A DNA stretch of 64,000 bases from Achromobacter veterisilvae. GTDB taxonomy: Bacteria; Pseudomonadota; Gammaproteobacteria; Burkholderiales; Burkholderiaceae_B. The stretch spans positions 147,728 through 211,727 of the forward strand of contig NZ_UFQC01000010.1 of the NCBI RefSeq assembly GCF_900496975.1, written 5' to 3'. The number at the start of each line of letters is the position of its first letter. Position 1 is the first letter of the stretch. The notes below the pieces were generated by a model. That model ran no database searches. It saw only the letters and a program-made list of their open reading frames with translations, and was not told the origin of the DNA. A program made the position numbers and the translations under genes. This document shows positions 27,927 to 36,846 of this stretch, piece by piece.

Positions 27927-28361
27927 ATGACCCAAGCTTTCGACTCGCTCGCGATCGGCCAGAAAATCGAAGGGGCGCCCTTCTCGCCCACCCGCGAATC
28001 CATTCGCGCCTTCTGCGAAGCCTCGCTGGACTACAACCCCCTGCACCTGGACGACAACTACATGCAGGGCGACTTCGGCCGCACCAACTTCGGCGGCATC
28101 ATCATGCACGGCATGAACAACTTCGGCGTGATCACGCGCATGCTGACCGACTGGCTCTACGAGCGCGGCGGTGTGCAGCGCCGCCTGGAAACGCGCTGGA
28201 AATCGCCGGTCAAACCCGGCGACACCATCACCCCGCTGGCGGTGATCACGGCCACGCGCAAGACCGAGCAAAGCCGTTGGGCGACGCTGGACGTGCAAGT
28301 GCTCAACCAACGCGGCGAGACCGTGGCGTCAGGCGAAGCCATGGTGGAGTTCCCCCGCTGA
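27927..28361 (+). CDS. MaoC-like enoyl-CoA hydratase, catalytic half
   Basis: The 144-residue hot-dog protein carries the hydratase-2 motif LDYNPLHLDD, with the catalytic Asp35 and His40, and GGIIMHGMNNFG (His61). The C-terminal strand contains LDVQVLNQRGETVASGEAMV, typical of the family. It follows the degenerate MaoC-type gene by 11 bp with AAGGAG before the ATG. Together they likely add water to a 2-enoyl-CoA, giving the 3-hydroxyacyl-CoA for the downstream thiolase-like protein. Confidence 0.87.
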   Translation: MTQAFDSLAIGQKIEGAPFSPTRESIRAFCEASLDYNPLHLDDNYMQGDFGRTNFGGIIMHGMNNFGVITRMLTDWLYERGGVQRRLETRWKSPVKPGDTITPLAVITATRKTEQSRWATLDVQVLNQRGETVASGEAMVEFPR

Positions 28362-28416
28362 AGCCTCCGGTATCCGCCGCGCGGATACCGGTTCAAAAAA
28401 AACCGAGGAGACAACA

Positions 28417-29403
28417 ATGAATCGCTGGTTGCATACTGCGGCCTCCCTGTGCCTGGGGATGCTGTGCCTGTTGCCCCTGGGCGCGCACGCCCAGGCCTTT
28501 CCCGATCATCCCGTCCGCCTGGTCGTGCCCTTTCCGCCCGGCGGCACCACCGACATCCTGGCACGCATGCTGAGCAACGCGCTGGGCACGGAATGGAAAC
28601 AGCCCGTGGTCGTCGAGAACAAACCCGGCGCCAGCGGCACGATCTTTTCCGAACAACTGGCCCGCACGCCCGCCGACGGCTACACGCTGATGGTGACGGC
28701 CACGCACCACGTGATCAACCCGGCGCTATACAAGAATCTGCGCTACGACAGCAGGAAGGACTTCACCGCGGTCGCGCAGGTGGCCGCGGTGCCCAACGTG
28801 CTCGTGATCAACCCGGACTTCGCCGCGCGCAATCGCATCAATAGCGTGGCCGACCTGATCGCCTACGCCAAGGCCAACCCCGGCAAGGTGAACTTCGGCT
28901 CGGCGGGCACTGGCGGCGCCAACCATCTGTCCGGTGAATTGTTCAAGTCCATGACCGGCGTGTCCATGGTCCACATTCCCTACAAAGGCGCCGCGCCGGC
29001 CCTGAACGACCTGCTGGGCGGCCAGATCCCCATCATGTTCGACTCGGTTCCCGGCGTGCTTCAGCACATCAAGGCCGGCAAGCTGCGAGCCCTGGCCGTG
29101 ACCTCGCTGACACGCTCTTCCGCCCTGCCCGATGTGCCGACGCTGGATGAAGCGGGCGTCAAGGGTTTCGAGGCCACGGCCTGGTTCGGCCTGTACGCGC
29201 CCGGCAACATGGATCCCAAGCTGCTCGCCAAGATATCCGGCGACGTCCTGGCCGCTTTGCGTTCTCCGTCCATCCAGGAGCAGTTCGCGCAGCAAGGCGC
29301 CGTGCCGGGAACCATGACGCAGCCCGAGTACGCGCGCTTCGTCAACGCGGAAATGGACAAGTGGGCCAAGGTCATCGACGACGCCCACATCACCATCCAG
29401 TAG
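28417..29403 (+). CDS. Bug-family (TctC) periplasmic receptor
   Basis: The 328-residue protein has a Sec-type signal ending near GAHAQA (about residue 27), then FPDHPVRLVVPFPPGGTTD, VVVENKPGASGTIFSEQLA and DVPTLDEAGVKGFEA, all standard Bug features. AGGAGA lies before the ATG. It interrupts the MaoC and CoA-transferase genes of the operon, so it probably binds the acid this pathway activates. No membrane partner genes lie nearby. Confidence 0.92.
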   Translation: MNRWLHTAASLCLGMLCLLPLGAHAQAFPDHPVRLVVPFPPGGTTDILARMLSNALGTEWKQPVVVENKPGASGTIFSEQLARTPADGYTLMVTATHHVINPALYKNLRYDSRKDFTAVAQVAAVPNVLVINPDFAARNRINSVADLIAYAKANPGKVNFGSAGTGGANHLSGELFKSMTGVSMVHIPYKGAAPALNDLLGGQIPIMFDSVPGVLQHIKAGKLRALAVTSLTRSSALPDVPTLDEAGVKGFEATAWFGLYAPGNMDPKLLAKISGDVLAALRSPSIQEQFAQQGAVPGTMTQPEYARFVNAEMDKWAKVIDDAHITIQ

Positions 29404-29411
29404 GAGCAGGC

Positions 29412-30677
29412 ATGACGGCAACTCCCTCGAGCAACGCGCCGGCGCGCGGCGCGCTCTCCCACATCCGGGTGCTGGATCTCTCGCGCATCCTGGCCGGCCC
29501 CTGGTGCACGCAGAACCTGGCCGACCTGGGCGCGGACGTGATCAAGATCGAGCGCCCGGGCACGGGCGACGACACGCGCGCCTGGGGGCCGCCCTGGATC
29601 CGCGACGGCGCGGGCCAGGACACGCGCGACTCCTCCTACTATGCGGCCGCCAACCGTGGCAAGAAATCGCTGACCCTCGACATCTCCAAACCCGAGGGCC
29701 AGCGCATCGTGCGCGAACTGGCCGCGCAAAGCGATGTGGTCATCGAAAACTACAAGATCGGCGACCTCAAGCGTTATGGGCTGGACTACGCCAGCCTGCG
29801 CGCCATCAACCCGCGCCTGGTGTATTGCTCCATCACCGGCTACGGACAGGAGGGCCCCAGCGCCAGCAAGCCGGGCTATGACTTCGTCTTCCAGGCCATC
29901 GGCGGCCTCATGAGCATTACCGGCGAACGCGACGACCTGCCCGGCGGCGGCCCGCAAAAAGCCGGTATCGCCATCGCCGACGTCATCACCGGCATGTATG
30001 CCACGATCGCCATCCTCGCCGCGCTGAATCACCGCGATGTCTCCGGCCTGGGCCAGTACATCGACATGGCCCTGCTCGACTGCATCGTGGCCCTGGGCGG
30101 CAACCAGGTCACCGGCTACTTCGCCAATGGCAACGACCCCAAGCGCTACGGCAACGCCCATGCCAGTCTGGTTCCCTACCAGGTCTTCGCGGTGGCCGAT
30201 GGCGAGATCGTCGTGGCCGTGGGCAACGACGACCAATGGCAACGCTATTGCGCGGCCATCGAGCGCCCGGACCTCGCCGCCGATACGCGCTGGACCAAAG
30301 TCACGGGCCGCATCCAGGGCCGCGATACCCTGGTGCCCGAACTGGCGCGCAGCATGCTGGCGCGACCCGCCGCCGACTGGATCGAAAGGCTTGAAGCGAA
30401 CGGCGTGCCCTGCGGCCGCATCAACAGCTACCAGCAAGTGTTCCAGGATCCCCAGGTGCGGCACCGCGGCCTGCGCGTGGACATTTCCCGGCCCGCCCAC
30501 GCCGATATCGACGGCCTGGTGTCCACCATCGCCAGCCCCTTGCGGCTGAGCGATACGCCGCCGCGCTACGACCTGCCGCCGCCGCGGCTGGGCGACAGCA
30601 CGGACAGCGTGCTGAGCGCGCTCCTGGGCTACAGCGCCGAGCAAATCGCCAGGCTGCGCGAACAGCGCATCGTTTGA
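29412..30677 (+). CDS. Class III (CaiB/BaiF) acyl-CoA transferase
   Basis: The 421-residue protein has VLDLSRILAGPWCTQNLADL, ENYKIGDLKRYGLDY, CSITGYGQEGP and the catalytic aspartate in IAIADVITG (Asp190). The ATG at 29412 is preferred to one further upstream inside the Bug gene, because the Shine-Dalgarno TAGGAG overlaps the Bug stop codon. It likely transfers CoA to the imported acid to start the hydratase-aldolase route. The next gene starts directly after its stop codon. Confidence 0.9.
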   Translation: MTATPSSNAPARGALSHIRVLDLSRILAGPWCTQNLADLGADVIKIERPGTGDDTRAWGPPWIRDGAGQDTRDSSYYAAANRGKKSLTLDISKPEGQRIVRELAAQSDVVIENYKIGDLKRYGLDYASLRAINPRLVYCSITGYGQEGPSASKPGYDFVFQAIGGLMSITGERDDLPGGGPQKAGIAIADVITGMYATIAILAALNHRDVSGLGQYIDMALLDCIVALGGNQVTGYFANGNDPKRYGNAHASLVPYQVFAVADGEIVVAVGNDDQWQRYCAAIERPDLAADTRWTKVTGRIQGRDTLVPELARSMLARPAADWIERLEANGVPCGRINSYQQVFQDPQVRHRGLRVDISRPAHADIDGLVSTIASPLRLSDTPPRYDLPPPRLGDSTDSVLSALLGYSAEQIARLREQRIV

Positions 30678-31058
30678 ATGGACACTCCCATGACGCAACA
30701 GGAATCCCCGCTGGCGATCTACCACCGCCACCTGTCGGCCGGGCACCTTGCCTATCAGTACGATACGCGCACAGAAAGCGCGGTCTTTCCGCCGCGCGTA
30801 ATCGGCCCGGGCTCCGGCAACCCGGCGCTCGAATGGCGGCTAAGCGCGGGCCTGGGCACCGTGCACGCCGTGACGGTCGTGCATCCGCGCGACCAGGATC
30901 CCTACAACGTCGTCCTGATCGACCTGGACGAGGGCTTTCGCCTCATGAGCCGGGTCGAAGGCGAGCCCGCCATCGGCATGCGCGTGCGCATGCGCGCTCA
31001 TACGCCTCCAGACGGCGGCGCCCCCTATCCCGTCTTCGATATCGAGGAGTCGGCATGA
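30678..31058 (+). CDS. DUF35 OB-fold protein without the zinc-ribbon cysteines
   Basis: The 126-residue protein aligns by pattern to the DUF35 family: an N-terminal rubredoxin-like part with FPPRVIGPGSGNPALEWRLS, then an OB-fold (GTVHAVTVVH, YNVVLIDLDEGFRLMSRV). In most DUF35 proteins the N-terminal part holds four cysteines for zinc; here there is no cysteine at all in the protein. DUF35 proteins act as partners of SCP2/Ltp2-type thiolase homologues, and the next gene encodes one, overlapping by 4 bp (ATGA). The start could be the ATG 12 bp downstream instead. Confidence 0.85.
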   Translation: MDTPMTQQESPLAIYHRHLSAGHLAYQYDTRTESAVFPPRVIGPGSGNPALEWRLSAGLGTVHAVTVVHPRDQDPYNVVLIDLDEGFRLMSRVEGEPAIGMRVRMRAHTPPDGGAPYPVFDIEESA

Positions 31059-32212
31059 CCCCCACGCTGCAACGCGGCGGCGTCGCCATCGTCGGCGCCG
31101 CCGAATCCGACCTGGGCAAAGTCATGCCCGGCCTCGGCCCCCTCGACCTCATGGCGCAGGCCGCGGCGCGCGCGCTGGACGACTGCGGCCTGCGCCTGGA
31201 CGAGGTCGACGGGCTGTTCGCGACCACCTCGCAAAGCCGCATGCCCACGCTGGCGCTGGCCGAATACCTCGGCATCCAGCCACGCTATCACGACGCCACG
31301 AACATGGGCGGCGCCTCATTCATGACCATGGTCGCGCGCGCGCAGGCCGCCATCGAGGCCGGCCTGTGCCAGGTGGCTGTCATCGCCTACGGCAGCACCC
31401 AACGCAGCCTGGGGCGAGCCAACGTTGCCGCGCCCGACCCCAACCCGCATGAAGCTCCCTACCGGCCCCTGTACACCGCCAGCTCGTACGCGCTGGCCGC
31501 CTCGCGCCACATGCACCAGTACGGGACCACCCGCCGGCAGCTCGCCGAGATCGCCGTCGCCGCCCGGCAATGGGCGCTGCGCAATCCGTCCGCCTGGGAG
31601 AAAAAACCGCTCACCGTCGAAGACGTCCTCGCCTCGCCCATGATCAGCGAGCCGCTCACCCTGCGCGACTGCTGCCTGGTCACCGACGGCGGCGGGGCCC
31701 TAGTCCTCGCCAGCGCCGAGCGCGCCCGCCACCTGCGCCGCCCGCCCGTCTACGTGCTGGGCGTGGGCGAGGCGCTCGGGCACTATTCGATCTCCGCCAT
31801 GCCGGACCTTACCGCCACGGCTGCCGTGGCGTCCGGCGCCCAGGCCTATCGCATGGCCGGTCTCGCGGCCCGGGACATCGACGTCCTGCAGCTCTACGAC
31901 GCCTTCACGATCACGCCGCTGCTCTTTCTCGAAGACCTGGGCTTTTGTCCCAAAGGCGAAGGCGGCCGCTACGTCGAAAACGGCCGCATCGCGCCCGGCG
32001 GCGAACTGCCCGTCAACACCAGCGGCGGCGGCCTGTCGTATTGCCACCCCGGCATGTACGGCATCTTCGCGCTCATCGAAGCCGTCCGCCAACTGCGGGG
32101 CGAATGCGGCGAGCGGCAAGTCGCCGACTGCCACACCGCGCTCGCGCACGGCAATGGCGGCACGCTGTCCAGCCAGAGCACTGTCATCCTCGGCAGCGCC
32201 GCGGCGCTGTAG
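31055..32212 (+). CDS. Thiolase-fold protein, SCP2/Ltp2-like (probable retro-aldolase)
   Basis: The 385-residue thiolase-superfamily protein has GGVAIVGAAESDLGK at the N-terminus, and VNTSGGGLSYCHPGMYG and HGNGGTLSSQSTVIL at the C-terminus. The position of the nucleophilic cysteine of true thiolases reads ATNMGGASFM (residues 81-90), without Cys. That absence is characteristic of Ltp2-type enzymes, which cleave beta-hydroxyacyl-CoA by retro-aldol chemistry with a DUF35 partner. AGGAG precedes the ATG, which overlaps the DUF35 stop. It ends the operon, followed by a terminator. Confidence 0.87.
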   Translation: MTPTLQRGGVAIVGAAESDLGKVMPGLGPLDLMAQAAARALDDCGLRLDEVDGLFATTSQSRMPTLALAEYLGIQPRYHDATNMGGASFMTMVARAQAAIEAGLCQVAVIAYGSTQRSLGRANVAAPDPNPHEAPYRPLYTASSYALAASRHMHQYGTTRRQLAEIAVAARQWALRNPSAWEKKPLTVEDVLASPMISEPLTLRDCCLVTDGGGALVLASAERARHLRRPPVYVLGVGEALGHYSISAMPDLTATAAVASGAQAYRMAGLAARDIDVLQLYDAFTITPLLFLEDLGFCPKGEGGRYVENGRIAPGGELPVNTSGGGLSYCHPGMYGIFALIEAVRQLRGECGERQVADCHTALAHGNGGTLSSQSTVILGSAAAL

Positions 32213-32217
32213 GGCCG

Positions 32218-32260
32218 AAAAAAATCCCCACGCGGCGTAGCGCTGCGCGGGGATTCTTTC
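32218..32260. terminator. Bidirectional terminator between converging operons
   Basis: The hairpin AATCCCCACGCGGCG / CGCTGCGCGGGGATT spans 32224-32254 and is flanked by A7 on the left and TCTTTC on the right. It can stop both the rightward hydratase-aldolase operon and the leftward amino-acid transporter operon. Confidence 0.8.
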
Positions 32261-32304
32261 GTGGAACCCTTGCGGCGGGGGTTCCGGGCAATTCGAGGCC
32301 GGAA

Positions 32305-33045
32305 TCAGTGCAGGATCTGGCTCAGGAACAGCTTGGTCCGGTCGTTCTGCGGATTGTCGAAGAATTCGTCCGGGCTGTTCTGCTCGATGATTTCGCCGCG
32401 GTCCATGAAGATCACGCGGTTGGCGACCTTGCGCGCGAAGCCCATTTCGTGGGTCACGCAGATCATGGTCATACCGCTTTCCTGGGCAAGGCTCACCATC
32501 ACGTCCAGCACTTCCTTGACCATTTCCGGGTCCAGCGCGGAGGTGGGCTCATCGAACAGCATGATCTTGGGGTTCATGCACAGGGACCGCGCGATCGCCA
32601 CGCGCTGCTGCTGGCCGCCCGACAACTGGCCGGGGAACTTCGTGGCCTGCTCGGGAATGCGCACGCGTTCCAGGTATTTCATGGCGGTGGCTTCGGCCTC
32701 CGCGCGCGGTTTCTTCAGCACCCACATGGGGCCCAGCGTCAGGTTCTCCAGCACCGTCAGGTGGGGGAACAGGTTGAAGTGCTGGAACACCATGCCGACG
32801 TCCTTGCGGATGGTCTCGATGTGCTTCAGGTCATTGGTGAGCTCCGTGCCGTCCACGATGATGTGGCCTTTCTGGTGCTCTTCCAGGCGGTTGATGCAGC
32901 GGATCATGGTGGACTTGCCCGAGCCGGACGGCCCGCACACCACGATGCGTTCACCCGGCGCCACTTCCAGGTTGATGTTGCGCAGCACGTGGAACTGGCC
33001 GTACCACTTGTTCACGTCCTGCATTCGAATGATGGCATCAGACAT
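32305..33045 (-). CDS. aapP: General L-amino-acid ABC transporter ATPase AapP
   Basis: The 246-residue polar-amino-acid-type ATPase has Walker [14 protein letters not shown], the Q-loop region [20 protein letters not shown], signature [15 protein letters not shown], Walker [15 protein letters not shown] and an H-loop [12 protein letters not shown]. It is the last gene of a leftward four-gene operon (binding protein, two permeases, ATPase) in the Aap/Bzt order. It energises uptake of glutamate, glutamine, aspartate and related amino acids. Confidence 0.94.
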   Translation of the reverse strand: MSDAIIRMQDVNKWYGQFHVLRNINLEVAPGERIVVCGPSGSGKSTMIRCINRLEEHQKGHIIVDGTELTNDLKHIETIRKDVGMVFQHFNLFPHLTVLENLTLGPMWVLKKPRAEAEATAMKYLERVRIPEQATKFPGQLSGGQQQRVAIARSLCMNPKIMLFDEPTSALDPEMVKEVLDVMVSLAQESGMTMICVTHEMGFARKVANRVIFMDRGEIIEQNSPDEFFDNPQNDRTKLFLSQILH

Positions 33046-33105
33046 GCCTGTACTCCCGTAAGTATCGCGGTGCGCGCCCGCCTCGGGCGGGCGCGCTGCA
33101 AGGTT

Positions 33106-34206
33106 CTAGCGTGCGTGTCCCGTGGCCAGGCGTTTTTCCAGCGCCTGGCTGTATTTGGACATGGAGAAGCAGAAGACGAAGTAGATGAGCGAAATGAACA
33201 GGTACGCCTCCACCCCGAATCCGCGCCATGCCGCGTCGGACAAGGCCGCCTTGGCCGCCAGCGTCAGGTCGAAAATGCCGATGATCACCACCAGCGACGT
33301 GTCCTTGAACAAGGCGATGAAGATGCTGACCAGCGGCGGAATGACGATCTTCAGCGCCTGCGGCAGGATGATCTTGCGCATCTGCTGCCAGTAGCTCAGG
33401 CCCAGGGAATCGGCGCCTTCGTACTGGCCCTTCGGGATCGCCTGCAAGCCGCCGCGCACCGTTTCGGCGATGTACGCCGCGGCGAACATGATGATCGCGA
33501 TCTGGGCGCGCAGCAGCTTGTCGATGGAGAAGCCTTCCGGCAGGAACAGCGGCAGCATCACCGACGACATGAACAGCAGGCTGATCAGCGGCACGCCGCG
33601 GATCAGCTCGATGTACACGACGCACAGCGCCTTGATGGCGGGCATCTTCGAACGCCGGCCCAGGGCCAGCAGCACGCCGATGGGGAACGCGAAGGCGATG
33701 CCGAACGTGGACAGGATGAGCGTGAGCGGCAGGCCGCCCCAGCGCGCGTTTTCCACGTACGTGAGGCCGAGCACGCCGCCCCACATCAGGACCGCCACGG
33801 CCGTCAGGCCCACGGTCCAGATGATGGCGAGCTTCCAGTTCCAGAAACGGCGGATGCCGCTGCACACGATCACCGCGACCAGGATGATGGTCGCGATCAA
33901 GGGGCGCCACTGCTCGTCGAACGGATAGGTGCCGAACAGGATCAGCCGGTGCTTCTCGACGATGAACGCCCAGCAGGCGCCGCCGGACGCGCGGCACTCC
34001 TGCGCGTTGGCGGCGTTGAAGTCGGCCTTGATGAAGGCCCATTCCACCAGCGCCGGCACCGCCATGAGAAGGAACCACGCCAGCAGCACCGTGATCAGGA
34101 TGTTCAGCGGCGACGAGAACAGGCGGGACTTGAGCCAGGCCCATGCGCCCACGTGCGAGCTGGGCGGCGGCATGGCCTCGGTGGGGGTATGCGTAGTGCT
34201 GCTCAT
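33106..34206 (-). CDS. aapM: General L-amino-acid ABC transporter permease AapM
   Basis: The 366-residue permease has an extended N-terminal half with several hydrophobic segments and a periplasmic loop (residues about 60-110 contain the CRASGGACW segment). The HisMQ-type core follows, with the LLFMSSVMLPLFLP and AYIAETVRGGLQAIPKGQYE motifs of the binding-protein-dependent transport signature. Length and extended N-terminus are typical of AapM/BztC rather than of short HisM proteins. It is separated from AapQ by one base, so the two are co-translated. Confidence 0.93.
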   Translation of the reverse strand: MSSTTHTPTEAMPPPSSHVGAWAWLKSRLFSSPLNILITVLLAWFLLMAVPALVEWAFIKADFNAANAQECRASGGACWAFIVEKHRLILFGTYPFDEQWRPLIATIILVAVIVCSGIRRFWNWKLAIIWTVGLTAVAVLMWGGVLGLTYVENARWGGLPLTLILSTFGIAFAFPIGVLLALGRRSKMPAIKALCVVYIELIRGVPLISLLFMSSVMLPLFLPEGFSIDKLLRAQIAIIMFAAAYIAETVRGGLQAIPKGQYEGADSLGLSYWQQMRKIILPQALKIVIPPLVSIFIALFKDTSLVVIIGIFDLTLAAKAALSDAAWRGFGVEAYLFISLIYFVFCFSMSKYSQALEKRLATGHAR

Positions 34207-34207
34207 C

Positions 34208-35398
34208 TCAACGCTCCACCAGCGCGATGCGCTTGTTGTACCAGTTCATGAAGATCGAGATCGACAGGCTGACCGTGAGGTACGCGGCCATGATGATCAG
34301 GATGCCCTCGATGGCCTGCCCGGTCTGGTTCAGCGTGGTGTTCACCACGGAGACGATGTCGGGATAGCCGATGGCCACGGCGAGCGAGCTGTTCTTGGTC
34401 AGGTTGAGGTATTGGCTGGTCATCGGGGGAATGATGACGCGCAATGCCTGGGGCAGGACCACCAGGCGCAGCACCTGCTTGCGGCGCAGTCCCAGCGAAC
34501 CCGCGGCCTCCCATTGGCCGTTGTTCACCGCCTGGATGCCCGAGCGGACCACTTCGGCGATGAACGCCGACGTGTAGATCACCAGGCCGGCCAGCAGCGC
34601 GGCGAATTCCGGCGACAGCGTCAGGCCGCCCGAGAAGTTGAAACCCTTGAGTTCCGGCATGTCCAGCGTCAGCGACGCGCCGCTGACCAGCCAGCCGACG
34701 ATGGGCAGGCCGATGAGCAGGCCGATGGCCGCGCGGCCCAGCGGGAACACCCGGCCGGTGGCCTCCTGGCGCTTCTTGCCCCAGTGGCCCAGGAAGATGA
34801 TGGCGACGATGGCCACGCCCAGCCCGATCAGCATCCAGTCCAGCGAATTCCCTTCCAGCGCCGGCACTTTCAGGCCGCGGTTGGAGATGAACACGCCCGG
34901 CAGCGGATTGTGCGCCTGGCGCGGGCCCGGCATGTTTTCCGTGATGAGCGCATACCAGAAGAAAAGCTGCAACAGCAGCGGTATGTTGCGCATCACTTCG
35001 ACGTAGACCGAAGCGACCTTCGCGACCAGCCAGTTCTTGGACAGGCGGCCGATGCCGATCAGCGTGCCGAGTATCGTCGCCAGCACGATGCCGATGATGG
35101 CCACGCGCAGCGTGTTGAGCAGGCCGACCAGGATGGCGCGGCCGTAATCGCTGGCGGGGGAATAGGCGATGGGCGTTTCGCCGATCGCGAACCCGGCCTC
35201 TCGACTGAGGAAGCCGAAGCCCGTGGCGATGTTGCGCACGGACAGGTTGTGCAGGGTATTTGAAACCAGGAACCACACGGCCCAGGCAACCGCCGCCAGC
35301 GCAAGCACCTGGTAGACCACGGAGCGTACGCCGGGGTCGTTCCAGTTCAGGCGCCTGGGAGGTGCCGAAAGCGGGGCGTTTTTATCGGGAGTCGTCAT
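34208..35398 (-). CDS. aapQ: General L-amino-acid ABC transporter permease AapQ
   Basis: The 396-residue permease has a long insertion in its first half, including a large periplasmic part (EAGFAIGETPIAYSPASDYG) as in AapQ/BztB. The transport motif AFIAEVVRSGIQAVNNGQWE lies near residue 290. It pairs with AapM to form the channel. The gap upstream to aapJ contains two inverted repeats that may weaken transcription beyond aapJ, a common way to make more binding protein than permease. Confidence 0.93.
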   Translation of the reverse strand: MTTPDKNAPLSAPPRRLNWNDPGVRSVVYQVLALAAVAWAVWFLVSNTLHNLSVRNIATGFGFLSREAGFAIGETPIAYSPASDYGRAILVGLLNTLRVAIIGIVLATILGTLIGIGRLSKNWLVAKVASVYVEVMRNIPLLLQLFFWYALITENMPGPRQAHNPLPGVFISNRGLKVPALEGNSLDWMLIGLGVAIVAIIFLGHWGKKRQEATGRVFPLGRAAIGLLIGLPIVGWLVSGASLTLDMPELKGFNFSGGLTLSPEFAALLAGLVIYTSAFIAEVVRSGIQAVNNGQWEAAGSLGLRRKQVLRLVVLPQALRVIIPPMTSQYLNLTKNSSLAVAIGYPDIVSVVNTTLNQTGQAIEGILIIMAAYLTVSLSISIFMNWYNKRIALVER

Positions 35399-35476
35399 AT
35401 GAATCTACAGAAGTCGGACATCAGGCGGCGAGGACCGAGGCCCTGCCGCCCACTCCTGCCGCCCGCGCGTGGCGGG

Positions 35477-35549
35477 CTAGGGCCTGTGCGACGCTCCGTC
35501 GGGTGTCAACAGGCCCTAGGTAAAACGGAGCGCCAGGCTCCGTTTTACC
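35477..35549. terminator. Two adjacent inverted repeats in the aapJ-aapQ gap
   Basis: CTAGGGCCTGT (35477-35487) pairs with ACAGGCCCTAG (35509-35519). Directly next to it GGTAAAACGGAGC pairs with GCTCCGTTTTACC (35519-35549). The second hairpin lies 13 bp beyond the aapJ stop. It fits an attenuator or mRNA-stabilising structure after the binding-protein gene. Confidence 0.55.
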
Positions 35550-35562
35550 AGGCAGCCGCGCG

Positions 35563-36579
35563 TCAGCGCACCGGCCAGCCGTACATCAAGCCCCCTTGCT
35601 TGTAAGAGGCGTTCAAACCGCGCTCCAGCTTCATCGCGCTGTTCTTGCCCAGCGTGTTTTCGAAGCTTTCGCCGTAGTTGCCCACGTTCTTGATGATGTT
35701 GTAGGCCCACTTGTCGTCCACGCCCAGGTTCTTGCCCATGCCCGGGGTCACGCCCAGGATGCGCTGGATGTTGGGATTGGTGCTCTTGGTCATTTCATCG
35801 ACGTTGGCCTTGGTGATGCCGTACTCCTCGGCTTCCAGCATGGCGTTGAGCGACCAGCGGACGATGTTGAACCATTGCTCGTCGCCCTGGCGGACCATGG
35901 GGCCCAGGGGCTCCTTGGAGAAGTCTTCCGGCAGGATGACGAATTTGTCCGGATTCTCGAGCGTCGTGCGGGTCGAGGCCAACTGCGACTTGTCGGTCGT
36001 GAAGGCATCGCAACGGCCGGCCGAGAAGGCGCGGATGATTTCGTCGTACTTGTCGATCACGACCGGCTTGAATTCGATCTTCTGGCCGCGGAACCAGTCG
36101 GCCAGGTTCAGTTCGGTCGTGGTGCCGGGCTGCACGCAGATCGTGGCGCCGTTGAGCTCCTTGGCGCTCTTGACGTTCAGGTCCTTGGACACCATGACGC
36201 CCTGGCTGTCGTAGTAGTTCACGCCCACGCCGATCAGGCCCAGCGTCGTGTCGCGCGTGAGCGTGACGGTGGTGTTGCGGGTCAGGACGTCGACTTCGCC
36301 GGATTGCAGCGCGGTGAAGCGCTGCTGCGTGTTCAGGGGCGTGAACTTCACCTTGGTGGCATCGCCGAACATGGTCGAGGCGATGGCGCGGCACAGGTCC
36401 ACGTCGATGCCCTTGTATTCGCCCTTGCTGTCAGCGATGGAAAATCCCGGAATGCCCGTCGAAACCCCGCACTGGACAAACCCCTTTTTCTTAACGTTAT
36501 CGAAGGTCGCGCCCGCGTTGGCTGCCGCGGATGCAGCGAACAAGGCGGCGCCGACAGCAGCGAGTTTCAGTACTTTCAT
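35563..36579 (-). CDS. aapJ: General L-amino-acid ABC transporter binding protein AapJ
   Basis: The 338-residue periplasmic protein has a signal peptide ending near AANA (about residue 22), then NVKKKGFVQCGVSTGIPGFS, GIDVDLCRAIASTMFGD and VLTRNTTVTLTRDT, which identify the AapJ/BztA branch of the polar amino acid binding proteins. The ATG at 36577-36579 has GGAGA upstream; the open frame extends beyond but lacks signal-peptide character. It is the first gene of the aap operon, with its promoter in the gap to ftsE. Confidence 0.95.
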   Translation of the reverse strand: MKVLKLAAVGAALFAASAAANAGATFDNVKKKGFVQCGVSTGIPGFSIADSKGEYKGIDVDLCRAIASTMFGDATKVKFTPLNTQQRFTALQSGEVDVLTRNTTVTLTRDTTLGLIGVGVNYYDSQGVMVSKDLNVKSAKELNGATICVQPGTTTELNLADWFRGQKIEFKPVVIDKYDEIIRAFSAGRCDAFTTDKSQLASTRTTLENPDKFVILPEDFSKEPLGPMVRQGDEQWFNIVRWSLNAMLEAEEYGITKANVDEMTKSTNPNIQRILGVTPGMGKNLGVDDKWAYNIIKNVGNYGESFENTLGKNSAMKLERGLNASYKQGGLMYGWPVR

Positions 36580-36846
36580 CGTGTTCTCCGTGTGGGATAA
36601 GGCGAATTCGCGCGAGGCCGGGTTGGGCCTACGCATGGGGCGGATGGTAGCGTCCGGGCCGCACGCGGCGCATCCGGGAATTCCCTTGAAATATAGGGAC
36701 ACTGGATGAAATGAAACGCTGTTTTCCTGCGAAAAGAGGGACGTCGCACCGGGGCGGCCGGGGAACTTCCCGGGCCCCATCCCTCTGTCGCCTTAGGCCA
36801 CCTTACTGTCCCCGAGTTACTATTGCGGCTTCATCTGACAGCCGCC
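36580..36846. other. Divergent gap between aapJ and ftsE
   Basis: This 267-bp stretch must hold the promoters of the leftward aap operon and the rightward ftsEX pair. I see no convincing -35/-10 pair. A partly paired hairpin lies at about 36735-36786 (AGAGGGA against TCCCTCT, with a GC-rich centre). No coding frame with a recognisable start or homology is present. Confidence 0.4.
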
